Assembly (NCBI GenBank): GCA_022842255.1
Contig: JALHPW010000309.1
Span: 1 to 6,339 of the forward strand
Length of the DNA stretch: 6,339 bases
Reading direction: 5' to 3'
From: Saprospiraceae bacterium
GTDB taxonomy: Bacteria; Bacteroidota; Bacteroidia; Chitinophagales; Saprospiraceae
The notes under the pieces are model-generated. The model saw only the letters and a program-made list of their open reading frames with translations. It was not told the origin of the DNA and ran no database searches. The translations under genes and the position numbers were made by a program. Each line of letters begins with the position of its first letter. The stretch's first letter is position 1. Below are positions 1 to 5,481 of this stretch, in pieces.

Positions 1-1214
1 AAATCTGGGTCGCCGTTCACGACCCAGTCGATGGCCGCATTACCGCCACCGTCAAAGGAACCTCCTTTCAAAAACACTGCAGAGTCCCATACGCCATCGC
101 CCACGTCCGCAATCTTGAGTTTGATGTGGTAGGTTTGGCAAGGAATTACGTTGGCCACGGCCACCATTTTCCGGGTATATCCGTCATATTGCAATTCTTG
201 CACGGCCACGCCGGTTGCGGGGGGGATGGTACCACAGTTGTTGCCGCCGGCAGGCGTGTTGTGGACATAAAATCCGGTATTCACCTGGTGGTTGATGGTA
301 TTAATGGTAATGGGGATATTGGTAGCGGGCACGACCGCCAGGTTTACGGTTCCTGGAAGACCAGGGCCTGAAATGAAAAAGCCGAATACGTCGTTGAACT
401 GCGTATTCACATACTCGCAATATTCTTCTGAAGCAAATACATATTCAAACGTCAATGGACTTTGGGTCGGGGTAAAGTCAAATTCGATACTCGCCATATC
501 GAAGAGTGCGCCAGAGGTCAGTGCCTGCAAGTCGCCATCCGGCGTGCCGTTGCCATACCCTGCGCTTGCGCCATCAGAATCGTTGGGGCCAGGGGCCACG
601 CTGATGCCACCGGTGGCCATGATTACCCCGGTACTAAAGCCTACGTTGGTCAGGCCATTTGAAAAAGTACCGATTTGGTCGCCTTGTCCGGCAAAGGTTA
701 CGCCAGTTACATCAAAACAGTTGCCGCCGATAAACACCTCCTTTACAAGCGTTTCGGCATCGCCACCGCTCACTTCAATGACTGCTTCCGGGGTACCTGG
801 CATTTTGATGGTCTTTTCGCCCGCCCGCATGATGCTGACAAAGTGCCGGGGCGGGTTGGCGGGGTCCCAGGTGCAAGGGTACGTGAGCAAGAACTCCATC
901 ACAGGGGCTGAAGCCACAAATTTCAGCAGGTGTGTGGCTGGGTTGTAGCTGAGCACCTCTGTATTGGGGGTTACAACCGAGAGGTCGGGCATACATTGTG
1001 CGATACAGGCCTCGCCCCCTGGCACCATGAGGCCATAGGTGGCACCTGGCGACAGGTTTTGAAAAACGATGGTCTGTTGGGCGGATTCCGCAGTCACGAC
1101 ATGGCGCTTTAAAAGCGCATCGAAGGCTGGAGAGGATTGTTGTGCTGCGAGCGGAAGACTGGCCACCGCGGCCCAAATACAGCAAAGGACGGAACGGGAT
1201 GTAAAAAGACTCAT
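1..1214 (-). CDS. Secreted choice-of-anchor L domain protein, 3' end cut by window edge
   Basis: The frame runs leftward from an ATG at 1214-1212 and stays open to base 1, giving 404 residues and no stop. Residues 1-24 form a signal peptide: a short N-terminus with an Arg, a hydrophobic core, and a likely cut after LAA before QQSS. Residues 25-150 are a region I do not recognise. Residues from about 155 to 390 match the choice-of-anchor L domain: FIGGNCFDV at 161-169, an APGPN segment at 207-211, then the hallmark FASEEYCEYV (260-269), FNDVFGFFISGPG (273-285) and CQTYHIKLKIADVGDG (359-374). In known Bacteroidota proteins this domain sits in large exported proteins that end in a type IX secretion sorting domain or a gliding-motility-type C-terminal domain, which is how the family got its name. 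The anchor here is off-window. Role is probably cell-surface or extracellular, perhaps adhesive; that part is inference. No Shine-Dalgarno sequence precedes the start. Confidence 0.9.
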   Translation of the reverse strand, partial: MSLFTSRSVLCCIWAAVASLPLAAQQSSPAFDALLKRHVVTAESAQQTIVFQNLSPGATYGLMVPGGEACIAQCMPDLSVVTPNTEVLSYNPATHLLKFVASAPVMEFLLTYPCTWDPANPPRHFVSIMRAGEKTIKMPGTPEAVIEVSGGDAETLVKEVFIGGNCFDVTGVTFAGQGDQIGTFSNGLTNVGFSTGVIMATGGISVAPGPNDSDGASAGYGNGTPDGDLQALTSGALFDMASIEFDFTPTQSPLTFEYVFASEEYCEYVNTQFNDVFGFFISGPGLPGTVNLAVVPATNIPITINTINHQVNTGFYVHNTPAGGNNCGTIPPATGVAVQELQYDGYTRKMVAVANVIPCQTYHIKLKIADVGDGVWDSAVFLKGGSFDGGGNAAIDWVVNGDPD

Positions 1215-1286
1215 AGACTAACAGGTTTTGATTGCGTAACAATTGTTTATGGTCAAAGAAAATTGCTTCAAATGCAGAAAGGACAA

Positions 1287-1304
1287 AATCTGGCAAGCCA
1301 GATT
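1287..1304. repeat. Perfect 8-base inverted repeat upstream of the choice-of-anchor L gene
   Basis: AATCTGGC and GCCAGATT flank a two-base centre (AA on the plus strand). It begins 73 bases upstream of the minus-strand start at 1214. On the minus strand the second arm is followed directly by TTGTCC, so the transcript would have a short hairpin followed by a short U-containing run. It could be an operator, or a leader hairpin if transcription of the minus gene starts farther right. The symmetry is seen directly; the role is unknown. Confidence 0.5.
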
Positions 1305-1764
1305 CATACAGATGCAAAAACGCTGCATACCAAACCTCATAATGTTTGAAAAACGGAACGCAAAATCCTTCTCACAATTCGGCCCAGGTTTCCCTTTGGG
1401 CAAGATTGAATTGTTTTGCAAGCGGCTGGCGCTAGGATTCTTAACGGGGGTCTCTTTGCTGACAAGATGCTGAACGGAGGGAGGAGGTGTTCGCATATTG
1501 TCAGACCCTTTTGATAGTGTTCGCCTCTAATTTTCAGGCGCTCGCGCTACAGAAACTGATGTAAATCGGTTTGGCTACAGTCTCCAAATACATGCTTAAT
1601 ACAAAAACTCCCGCAATGATATGGAGATTATTTGGGCGTTTTCCCCTCCCACTAAAAAATTTGATGGTTAATTTCGTTTTTTAAAAACCTCCGAAGGCAC
1701 ACGGAAGCCATTTCTTGGCATTTATTTTGAAAACGAGAGCATCGCCGTGCAGATTCCAAATATT

Positions 1765-1793
1765 ATTTTTTTAAGCAGAAATTTTTTTAAGCA
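1765..1793. repeat. AT-rich direct repeat, two 13-base copies 16 bases apart
   Basis: The unit ATTTTTTTAAGCA occurs exactly at 1765-1777 and again at 1781-1793, separated by GAA. It lies 120-150 bases upstream of the probable CorA start, in the most AT-rich part of the gap. It could act as an AT-rich upstream promoter element or a paired regulator site; alternatively it is a local duplication. The identity of the two copies is seen directly; function is inference. Confidence 0.55.
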
Positions 1794-1803
1794 AAAACCG
1801 TTT

Positions 1804-1890
1804 TTACGCCACACCCTCAAATGCACGGCGTAAGTTTGCACCGAGTTTGTGGTCCCAGTGTTTGCAATTTTTGGTTTTGGGCAACAAACT
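1804..1890 (+). promoter_or_regulatory. Possible structured 5' leader of the CorA gene (two tandem stem-loops)
   Basis: Two potential stem-loops lie in series. The first pairs TTACGCC (1804-1810) with GGCGTAA (1827-1833) around a 16-base loop. The second pairs AGTTTGT (1844-1850) with ACAAACT (1884-1890); inside it CCCA (1854-1857) can pair with TGGG (1878-1881). The second stem ends 23 bases before the GTG at 1914. The pattern suits an mRNA leader, and control of Mg2+ transporters by leader RNAs is known (M-box, mgtA leader). I cannot match this one to either class, and short stems arise by chance in AT-rich DNA. Confidence 0.3.
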
Positions 1891-1913
1891 ACACCGAACC
1901 CGCTCAATGGACA

Positions 1914-2864
1914 GTGACCCGTTATTATACACGAGAAAAACGCCGCTTGGTCGAACTGACCGAGCCAGATCCTGGCTGCTGGGTACACCTGGCCCCACCC
2001 TTCGCGCCCGATGAGCTCGATGAGTTCGCCCGTCGCTTTGATTTCGACCCTGCCTTCCTGACCGACTCCCTTGACCTGGACGAACGCGCCCGTTACGAAC
2101 GCGACGGCGATGTACGTTTCGTACTGATCAACACGCCGGTCAAAAACAAAAATGCCGCCGCCGAAAACGAAGCGTACTTCATCACCGTGCCAATCGGCAT
2201 CTTGCTGACCATCGAACACGTAGTCACGATCTCGGCCTTTGAAACCCCCGTACTGGAAAAATTCCTGGAAAACAACGTCCGCGATTTCAATCCCGCCGAC
2301 GAAAAACGCTTCGTGCTGCAATTGCTCGAACAGAACGTGTATCACTTCCTGTCCTGCCTCAAAACGCTCAACCTGCGCCGCAACCGCATCGAAAAGGAGC
2401 TGATGAACAGCAGCCGGAACGCCGAGCTTCGCCAATTGCTTTCAATCGAAAAAAGCCTGGTATACTTTGTCAATTCCCTGAGTGCCAACGAATTGCTCAA
2501 GATGAAGATGAAACGCACCGACTTCCTGCACATCAATGGCGACGAAGACCTGACCGATTTGTTTGAGGACATCATTATCGACAATTCCCAGGCACTTTCC
2601 ATGGCCAATGTGTACACCAACATCTTGAACGGCACCATGGACGCCTATTCCAGCATCATATCGAACAACCTGAACCAGGTCATCCACCGGCTCACCATCA
2701 TCACCGTGGTGCTGATGGTACCTACGCTCATTTCCTCCTTTTTGGGCATGAACATCCCCAACGGGATACCGGAGCACCCTTGGGCGTTTTACCTGACCAT
2801 CGTGGTGGCGGGAGTGATTACCGGCGGTTTGTATTGGATTATGCAGCGGCGGAAGATGTTGTGA
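1914..2864 (+). CDS. corA: CorA-family Mg2+/divalent cation transporter
   Basis: With the GTG start at 1914 the protein is 316 residues, the usual CorA length, and begins MTRYYTREKRRLVELTEP, the right kind of N-terminus for this family. An in-frame ATG at 1821 would add 31 residues (HGVSLHRVCGPSV and on) that do not look like CorA and overlap predicted leader structure, so I prefer GTG. Residues 1 to about 250 are the cytoplasmic domain, mostly charged and helical. TM1 is about 260-277, followed by the family signature GMN at 278-280, then the periplasmic loop IPNGIPEHPWAF, whose IPE matches the MPEL position of Thermotoga CorA. TM2 is about 290-310, ending in a basic tail, QRRKML. Known members form homopentameric inner-membrane channels for Mg2+ (also Co2+ and Ni2+); the ZntB branch handles Zn2+, and sequence alone does not settle the substrate. 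The small membrane gene follows 79 bases downstream on the same strand. Confidence 0.92.
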   Translation: MTRYYTREKRRLVELTEPDPGCWVHLAPPFAPDELDEFARRFDFDPAFLTDSLDLDERARYERDGDVRFVLINTPVKNKNAAAENEAYFITVPIGILLTIEHVVTISAFETPVLEKFLENNVRDFNPADEKRFVLQLLEQNVYHFLSCLKTLNLRRNRIEKELMNSSRNAELRQLLSIEKSLVYFVNSLSANELLKMKMKRTDFLHINGDEDLTDLFEDIIIDNSQALSMANVYTNILNGTMDAYSSIISNNLNQVIHRLTIITVVLMVPTLISSFLGMNIPNGIPEHPWAFYLTIVVAGVITGGLYWIMQRRKML

Positions 2865-2943
2865 GGGAAGGGAATCAGATGATTGCATCACTCAAATCAT
2901 TGAAATCACTTTCATCAGCGTATAAATTAGCCTTCTTGCCACC

Positions 2944-3336
2944 ATGTCAAAAAGAATCGCTCTTCTTGCCGTGTTTGTTTCCTTCTTTTTTTGCTACCTG
3001 GAATGGGGTAAAGACCAATCTTCCTTCCTGTACGAAGTGGCCTATCAGATTTTGTTCAAACAAGGCGATGTACAAAATTCCTTTTCCCACCCCCTCATCC
3101 TGCTGCCTTTTTTGGGCGAGCTGATTTTGTTGTTCCAGGCATTTCAGAAAGTCCCAAGCAAACGCTGGACCTACCTTGGCATCTCCTTGCCCGCTATTCT
3201 GGTATTGTTCCTGTTGTTTATCGGGATCATGGGCCAAAATTTCAAAATCATAGCCTCCACCTTGCCGTTTTTGATATCGTCGGGGTGGGTATTTGGGGTG
3301 TTTCGGGGGAAGGATGCGAGGGCCCTCAACTCTTAG
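2944..3336 (+). CDS. Small four-helix membrane protein of unknown function
   Basis: This 130-residue protein starts at ATG 2944 and ends at TAG 3334-3336. Four hydrophobic stretches are visible: about residues 5-19 (ALLAVFVSFFF), 48-67 (HPLILLPFLGELILLF), 75-95 (YLGISLPAILVLFLLF) and 101-119 (IIASTLPFLISSGWVFGVF). The tail FRGKDARALNS is polar and short. The first hydrophobic segment is followed by EWGKDQSSF rather than a signal-peptide cut site, so an integral membrane protein fits better than a secreted one. I do not recognise the family; similar small membrane proteins are common in Bacteroidota genomes. It lies 79 bases after the CorA gene on the same strand and could be co-transcribed: only weak hairpins (for example TGAAA/TTTCA at 2901-2914) are visible in that gap. 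Its 3' end overlaps the converging serine hydrolase gene by 11 bases. Confidence 0.75.
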   Translation: MSKRIALLAVFVSFFFCYLEWGKDQSSFLYEVAYQILFKQGDVQNSFSHPLILLPFLGELILLFQAFQKVPSKRWTYLGISLPAILVLFLLFIGIMGQNFKIIASTLPFLISSGWVFGVFRGKDARALNS

Positions 3337-4339
3337 GCCCAATCAATTCCCGATACACCACCTCCGTAAGCGTAGCAATAGCCTTTGGCAAGGCTTCACG
3401 TGATTTCCCTTTGGTCAGGATGGTGATGAGGTAAGGTTTGTTGTCCACATAGACGATGCCCGATTCGTGTAGTTCAAAGGTTTTGGTGTCGTCCCATTCC
3501 CCAAATTTGTGCGCTAGTTTAGTACCTGCTGGCAAACCTTTTACCATACCACGATTGAAAGCGGACTCGGCCATCAGGCTCAACCCATATTCAGAATACT
3601 TCGGACGGGTATAGGTAGAATTGTACAGTGCAATCAACAACTTGGAGTAATCTCGGGCATTGGACCGTACGCGCCCATCATCCTCCCCTCGCTTCAAAGG
3701 GCCCATGCCAAGGTCTTTGTAAACCTTATCAATCGCGGTTTCCTCCACCATTTGGGAGAGCAGCCAATAGGCCTTGTTGTCCGAATTGGAAATGGTGTAC
3801 CGCAACAACTCGGAAACCGAGTAAGGCTTTCCATACTCGATTGTATCAGAAATATAATTCTGGGTAGGCAAAAACGGCACTTCTGGCTCCTCAAAAATAG
3901 CGCGGTTCTCCAAAAAAACAGGGTCGTTTTCGGCTTTCTGAAAAGCAGCGAGCATTACTGCAATCTTGAGCAAGGAGCCCGGATGATACAGGGTTTCCTC
4001 GTTAATGCCCATCCATTCGCCATTCGTAAACTCCCGGAAATAGACCGAAGCCTCTTCAATATCCCCAGTTGCTTTTAAGGCATCTATCTGTTCCACCACC
4101 AAGTCTTTGGCCGCCTTAAACTTTTTAGCCTCCAATTTGCGGTCCATAAACAGCAATGGCTTGGTATATTTATACTCGCTGCTTTCCAAACGATTGGAGC
4201 TTGCCTTGTTGCAAGTTTCCCCCTTAAGCGCTTTGACCCATTTGAGGTCGCTCAGAAAAAAAGCGGAGAAGAGCAGTCCAAAAGTAAAGGCAAGCAGAAT
4301 CAAATAGGCCGGAATAGGCCTGCTTAAGATATGTTTCAT
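3326..4339 (-). CDS. Membrane-anchored serine hydrolase, class A beta-lactamase/PBP-like fold
   Basis: The protein has 337 residues. Residues 1-30 carry one hydrophobic helix (AYLILLAFTFGLLFSAFFL) after a basic start, with no clear cut site, so it is probably a signal anchor holding the enzyme on the periplasmic side. A charged linker runs to about residue 95. The catalytic domain shows the SxxK nucleophile as SLLK (Ser122, Lys125), the SDN motif at 186-188 (ISNSDNKAYWLL), and HKFG at 277-280 where the family usually has KTG. The late strand GIVYVDNKPYLITILTKG (294-311) matches the class A pattern. The ExxLN omega-loop motif that supplies the deacylating Glu166 in true class A beta-lactamases is not visible between SDN and HKFG; that stretch reads MGPLKRGEDDGRVRSNARDY. 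Known relatives bind or process peptidoglycan peptides or are annotated simply as serine hydrolases. I infer a cell-wall or other serine hydrolase rather than an efficient penicillin-degrading enzyme. Confidence 0.88.
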   Translation of the reverse strand: MKHILSRPIPAYLILLAFTFGLLFSAFFLSDLKWVKALKGETCNKASSNRLESSEYKYTKPLLFMDRKLEAKKFKAAKDLVVEQIDALKATGDIEEASVYFREFTNGEWMGINEETLYHPGSLLKIAVMLAAFQKAENDPVFLENRAIFEEPEVPFLPTQNYISDTIEYGKPYSVSELLRYTISNSDNKAYWLLSQMVEETAIDKVYKDLGMGPLKRGEDDGRVRSNARDYSKLLIALYNSTYTRPKYSEYGLSLMAESAFNRGMVKGLPAGTKLAHKFGEWDDTKTFELHESGIVYVDNKPYLITILTKGKSREALPKAIATLTEVVYRELIGPKS

Positions 4340-4431
4340 GGATTGGATTATAATTCGTTTTGTGTTGATTAAAAAGCCTCAAATCCAAAGAAACTAGAGG
4401 CACAGATAGCAAAAGTGGCAAACTGCAATTG

Positions 4432-4444
4432 TGTCATTATGACA
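4432..4444. promoter_or_regulatory. Operator-like dyad TGTCAT-T-ATGACA
   Basis: Two perfect 6-base half-sites flank a single central base. The dyad lies about 95 bases upstream of the serine hydrolase start and far from the lipoprotein start. On the minus strand a weak promoter-like pair follows it: TTTG at 4422-4419, then TAGTTTC at 4396-4390, 22 bases farther on. The site would then sit just upstream of that promoter, as an activator site would. The symmetry is seen directly; the regulator and the promoter reading are inference. Confidence 0.35.
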
Positions 4445-4618
4445 TTAACCCTGTTTTGTCTAACACTTGCCAAGATGAATAAAATGATAAAAAAATAGCG
4501 TAGTTTGCACAATAAAAAACAACTACCAGGCAAACAGTCTGAAATCCCACCCCAAAACCTAAACAACCTGCCTTCACCGGCGCCTTATGTCATATTTTGT
4601 GGGAATACAGTACGATAA

Positions 4619-4665
4619 TGGGACACTTTGGGACACTTTGGGACACTTTGGGACACATTGGGACA
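4619..4665. repeat. 10-base tandem repeat, about 4.7 copies
   Basis: The unit TGGGACACTT is repeated with an exact period of 10: three identical copies at 4619-4648, a fourth with one change (TGGGACACAT, 4649-4658), and a partial fifth (TGGGACA, 4659-4665). It starts about 280 bases upstream of the serine hydrolase (leftward) and ends about 150 bases before the lipoprotein start. A 10-base period puts every copy on nearly the same face of the DNA helix. Ten is not a multiple of three, so a change in copy number would shift any reading frame crossing it; here it appears to be non-coding. Confidence 0.9.
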
Positions 4666-4677
4666 GTCTCAATTGCA

Positions 4678-4718
4678 ACAAAGCCTTCACCTTTGTGATG
4701 CTCAGGAAACACTCCTGA
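4678..4718 (+). other. Two small adjacent hairpins upstream of the lipoprotein gene
   Basis: ACAAAG (4678-4683) can pair with CTTTGT (4691-4696) around a 7-base loop. Next, TCAGGA (4702-4707) pairs with TCCTGA (4713-4718) around a 5-base loop. They begin 13 bases after the tandem array and end about 95 bases before the ATG. They could belong to a 5' leader, or be chance; neither is followed by a T run, so they are not terminators. Confidence 0.25.
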
Positions 4719-4813
4719 AAACACTGTCACCAATACAGCCAACAAAGATTTTTAAACCATTGAAACACAAAGATTCCAAATACCCGCCGCTCATCCTATC
4801 AAGCTTTACGACT

Positions 4814-5368
4814 ATGAAATTTCTTCCGTTTTTTGCCCTTGCCCTGCTCGTCTTCGCCTGCCATAAAGACAAACAGGATTGTCCACCAGATTTGCCATGC
4901 ACCTCTCAGGTGGGCGCCAACACTTTTGGTTGTTATATTAACGGGAAGCCCTGGGTAGCAGACATTGCGCCGTATATGCTAGACCCCACCCTGCATCAAA
5001 TCGAAGCTGAATATGATGAATCCGGGTACAGGCACGACCTGCAAAACCAACTCCGCATCACCGCAAGTAGATGGGATAGTACTTCCAGTGCATTTATGAC
5101 GCTCTATGTATTGCCAGTTGAAGGGGTGGGTGAATTGACGCCGGGAGTCCACAAATTTTCGGCTTGGGGGAATATTTTGGACAAGAGCATCTCCCCAGAG
5201 GTTTTATCATTTGACTTGGATACGATAATGGATTACAGCATGAAAATAACCCACCTAGACCCAAAAGCCAATACGATATCGGGGGTATTTTCCTTCAAGG
5301 GTATTTCTTCCAACGACACAATGGTTGTCACCGATGGAAGGTTTGATGTGAAATATTACCCGAACTAA
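4814..5368 (+). CDS. Small lipoprotein, resembles the DUF6252 group
   Basis: Starting at ATG 4814 the protein has 184 residues and opens with a lipoprotein signal: MKFLPFFALALLVFAC, with the lipobox VFAC at 13-16 and Cys16 as the lipidated residue (Phe at -2 is less usual). The mature protein begins CHKDKQD, with charged residues near the lipid anchor. Such residues can act as a surface-export signal in some Bacteroidota, though whether they do so here is inference. Recognisable blocks are NTFGCYINGKPW (37-48), LRITASRWDSTSSAFMTLYV (80-99), NTISGVFSFKG (153-163) and TDGRFDVKY (173-181). This order (a GKPW strand early, then SGVFSF and an xGRFDV end) is what I associate with DUF6252 Bacteroidota lipoproteins, beta-rich and of unknown function; I am only moderately sure of the family name. 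The frame is open upstream to a TTG at 4628, rejected because it would place 62 non-signal residues before the signal peptide. Confidence 0.82.
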   Translation: MKFLPFFALALLVFACHKDKQDCPPDLPCTSQVGANTFGCYINGKPWVADIAPYMLDPTLHQIEAEYDESGYRHDLQNQLRITASRWDSTSSAFMTLYVLPVEGVGELTPGVHKFSAWGNILDKSISPEVLSFDLDTIMDYSMKITHLDPKANTISGVFSFKGISSNDTMVVTDGRFDVKYYPN

Positions 5369-5380
5369 GCGCGACGCTTA
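5366..5380 (+). terminator. Small hairpin on the lipoprotein stop codon, possible weak terminator
   Basis: TAAGCG (5366-5371, beginning with the TAA stop) pairs with CGCTTA (5375-5380) around CGA. AATCATTTT follows, so there is only a loose T run. It may contribute to ending the lipoprotein transcript, but the stem is short and the T tract poor. Confidence 0.25.
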
Positions 5381-5410
5381 AATCATTTTAACAGATTGAA
5401 AACCAAACCC

Positions 5411-5436
5411 GTTCAGCTTGTGCGCACAAGCTGAAC
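5411..5436. repeat. Perfect 26-base palindrome between the lipoprotein and the next gene
   Basis: The arms GTTCAGCTTGTGC and GCACAAGCTGAAC are exact reverse complements with no spacer (13 bases each). As RNA it would form a long stem with a GCGC loop. It lies 42 bases after the lipoprotein stop and 45 bases before the next ATG. A T-rich stretch (ATTTTCTTTT, 5447-5456) begins 10 bases after it on the plus strand; on the minus strand GGGTTTGGTTTTC follows. The most economical reading is a transcription terminator. The T run is not adjacent, however, and full symmetry through the centre also suits an operator for a dimeric regulator of the downstream gene. Confidence 0.85.
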
Positions 5437-5481
5437 AGCCACTCCTATTTTCTTTTCTCACCTATCTAAAACGTTCTAACA

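Larger units (their letters stand above)
1215..1913. other. Intergenic region between divergent genes, no convincing CDS
   Basis: About 700 bases separate the leftward choice-of-anchor L gene from the rightward CorA gene. Small open frames exist (for example 1243-1473 plus and 1218-1496 minus), but their translations are rich in Cys, Phe and Lys without domain-like pattern, so I do not call them. The stretch from about 1640 to 1805 is clearly AT-rich with long T runs, as expected for a promoter region. It contains an inverted repeat (1287-1304), a 13-base direct repeat (1765-1793) and two potential stem-loops (1804-1890), listed separately. I found no clean Bacteroidota-type promoter (TTTG near -33, TAnnTTTG near -7) for either gene. 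Confidence 0.7.
4340..4813. other. Intergenic region between divergent genes, repeat-bearing
   Basis: About 470 bases lie between the leftward serine hydrolase and the rightward lipoprotein. In order, the region holds a dyad at 4432-4444, a weak inverted repeat GTAGTT/AACTAC at 4500-4526, an A-rich stretch around 4480-4520, the 10-base tandem array at 4619-4665, and two small hairpins at 4678-4718. The plus frame that enters the lipoprotein is open back to a TTG at 4628, but that extension runs through the tandem repeat and would bury the signal peptide, so I treat it as non-coding. No RNA gene is recognised. Confidence 0.7.

Noticed and set aside
292..948. Plus-strand open frame of 218 codons at the left end
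   Set aside because: It is the complement of the choice-of-anchor L gene, which has a signal peptide and hallmark motifs on the minus strand.
1487..1524. Repeated GTGTTCGC at 1487-1494 and 1517-1524
   Set aside because: Two 8-base copies 30 bases apart with no symmetry or context are too weak to call.
1804..1913. M-box or mgtA-type Mg2+ riboswitch
   Set aside because: The stretch is far shorter than an M-box aptamer and shows none of its recognisable conserved helices; only a generic structured leader can be proposed.
1907..2014. Small out-of-frame leader peptide starting at ATG 1907
   Set aside because: It overlaps the start of the CorA coding region in another frame and has no ribosome site or leader-peptide features.
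1722..2435. Long minus-strand open frame of 237 codons antisense to the CorA gene
   Set aside because: It mirrors the strongly coding CorA frame, and its translation (repeated Gln, Val, Phe, Gly, no domain) looks like an antisense shadow.
2442..2891. Minus-strand open frame of 149 codons antisense to the 3' half of the CorA gene
   Set aside because: It lies opposite a gene with the GMN motif and two TM helices intact; the His- and Val-rich translation has no recognisable pattern.
2947..3342. Minus-strand open frame antisense to the small membrane protein
   Set aside because: The translation is rich in Gln, Lys and Pro with no structure pattern, while the plus strand gives four clean TM helices.
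4619..4665. CRISPR array
   Set aside because: The units are 10 bases long and directly adjacent without spacers, so this is a simple tandem repeat.
4628..4813. N-terminal extension of the lipoprotein gene from a TTG at 4628
   Set aside because: It is translated from the tandem repeat and adds 62 residues in front of an otherwise perfect lipoprotein signal peptide.
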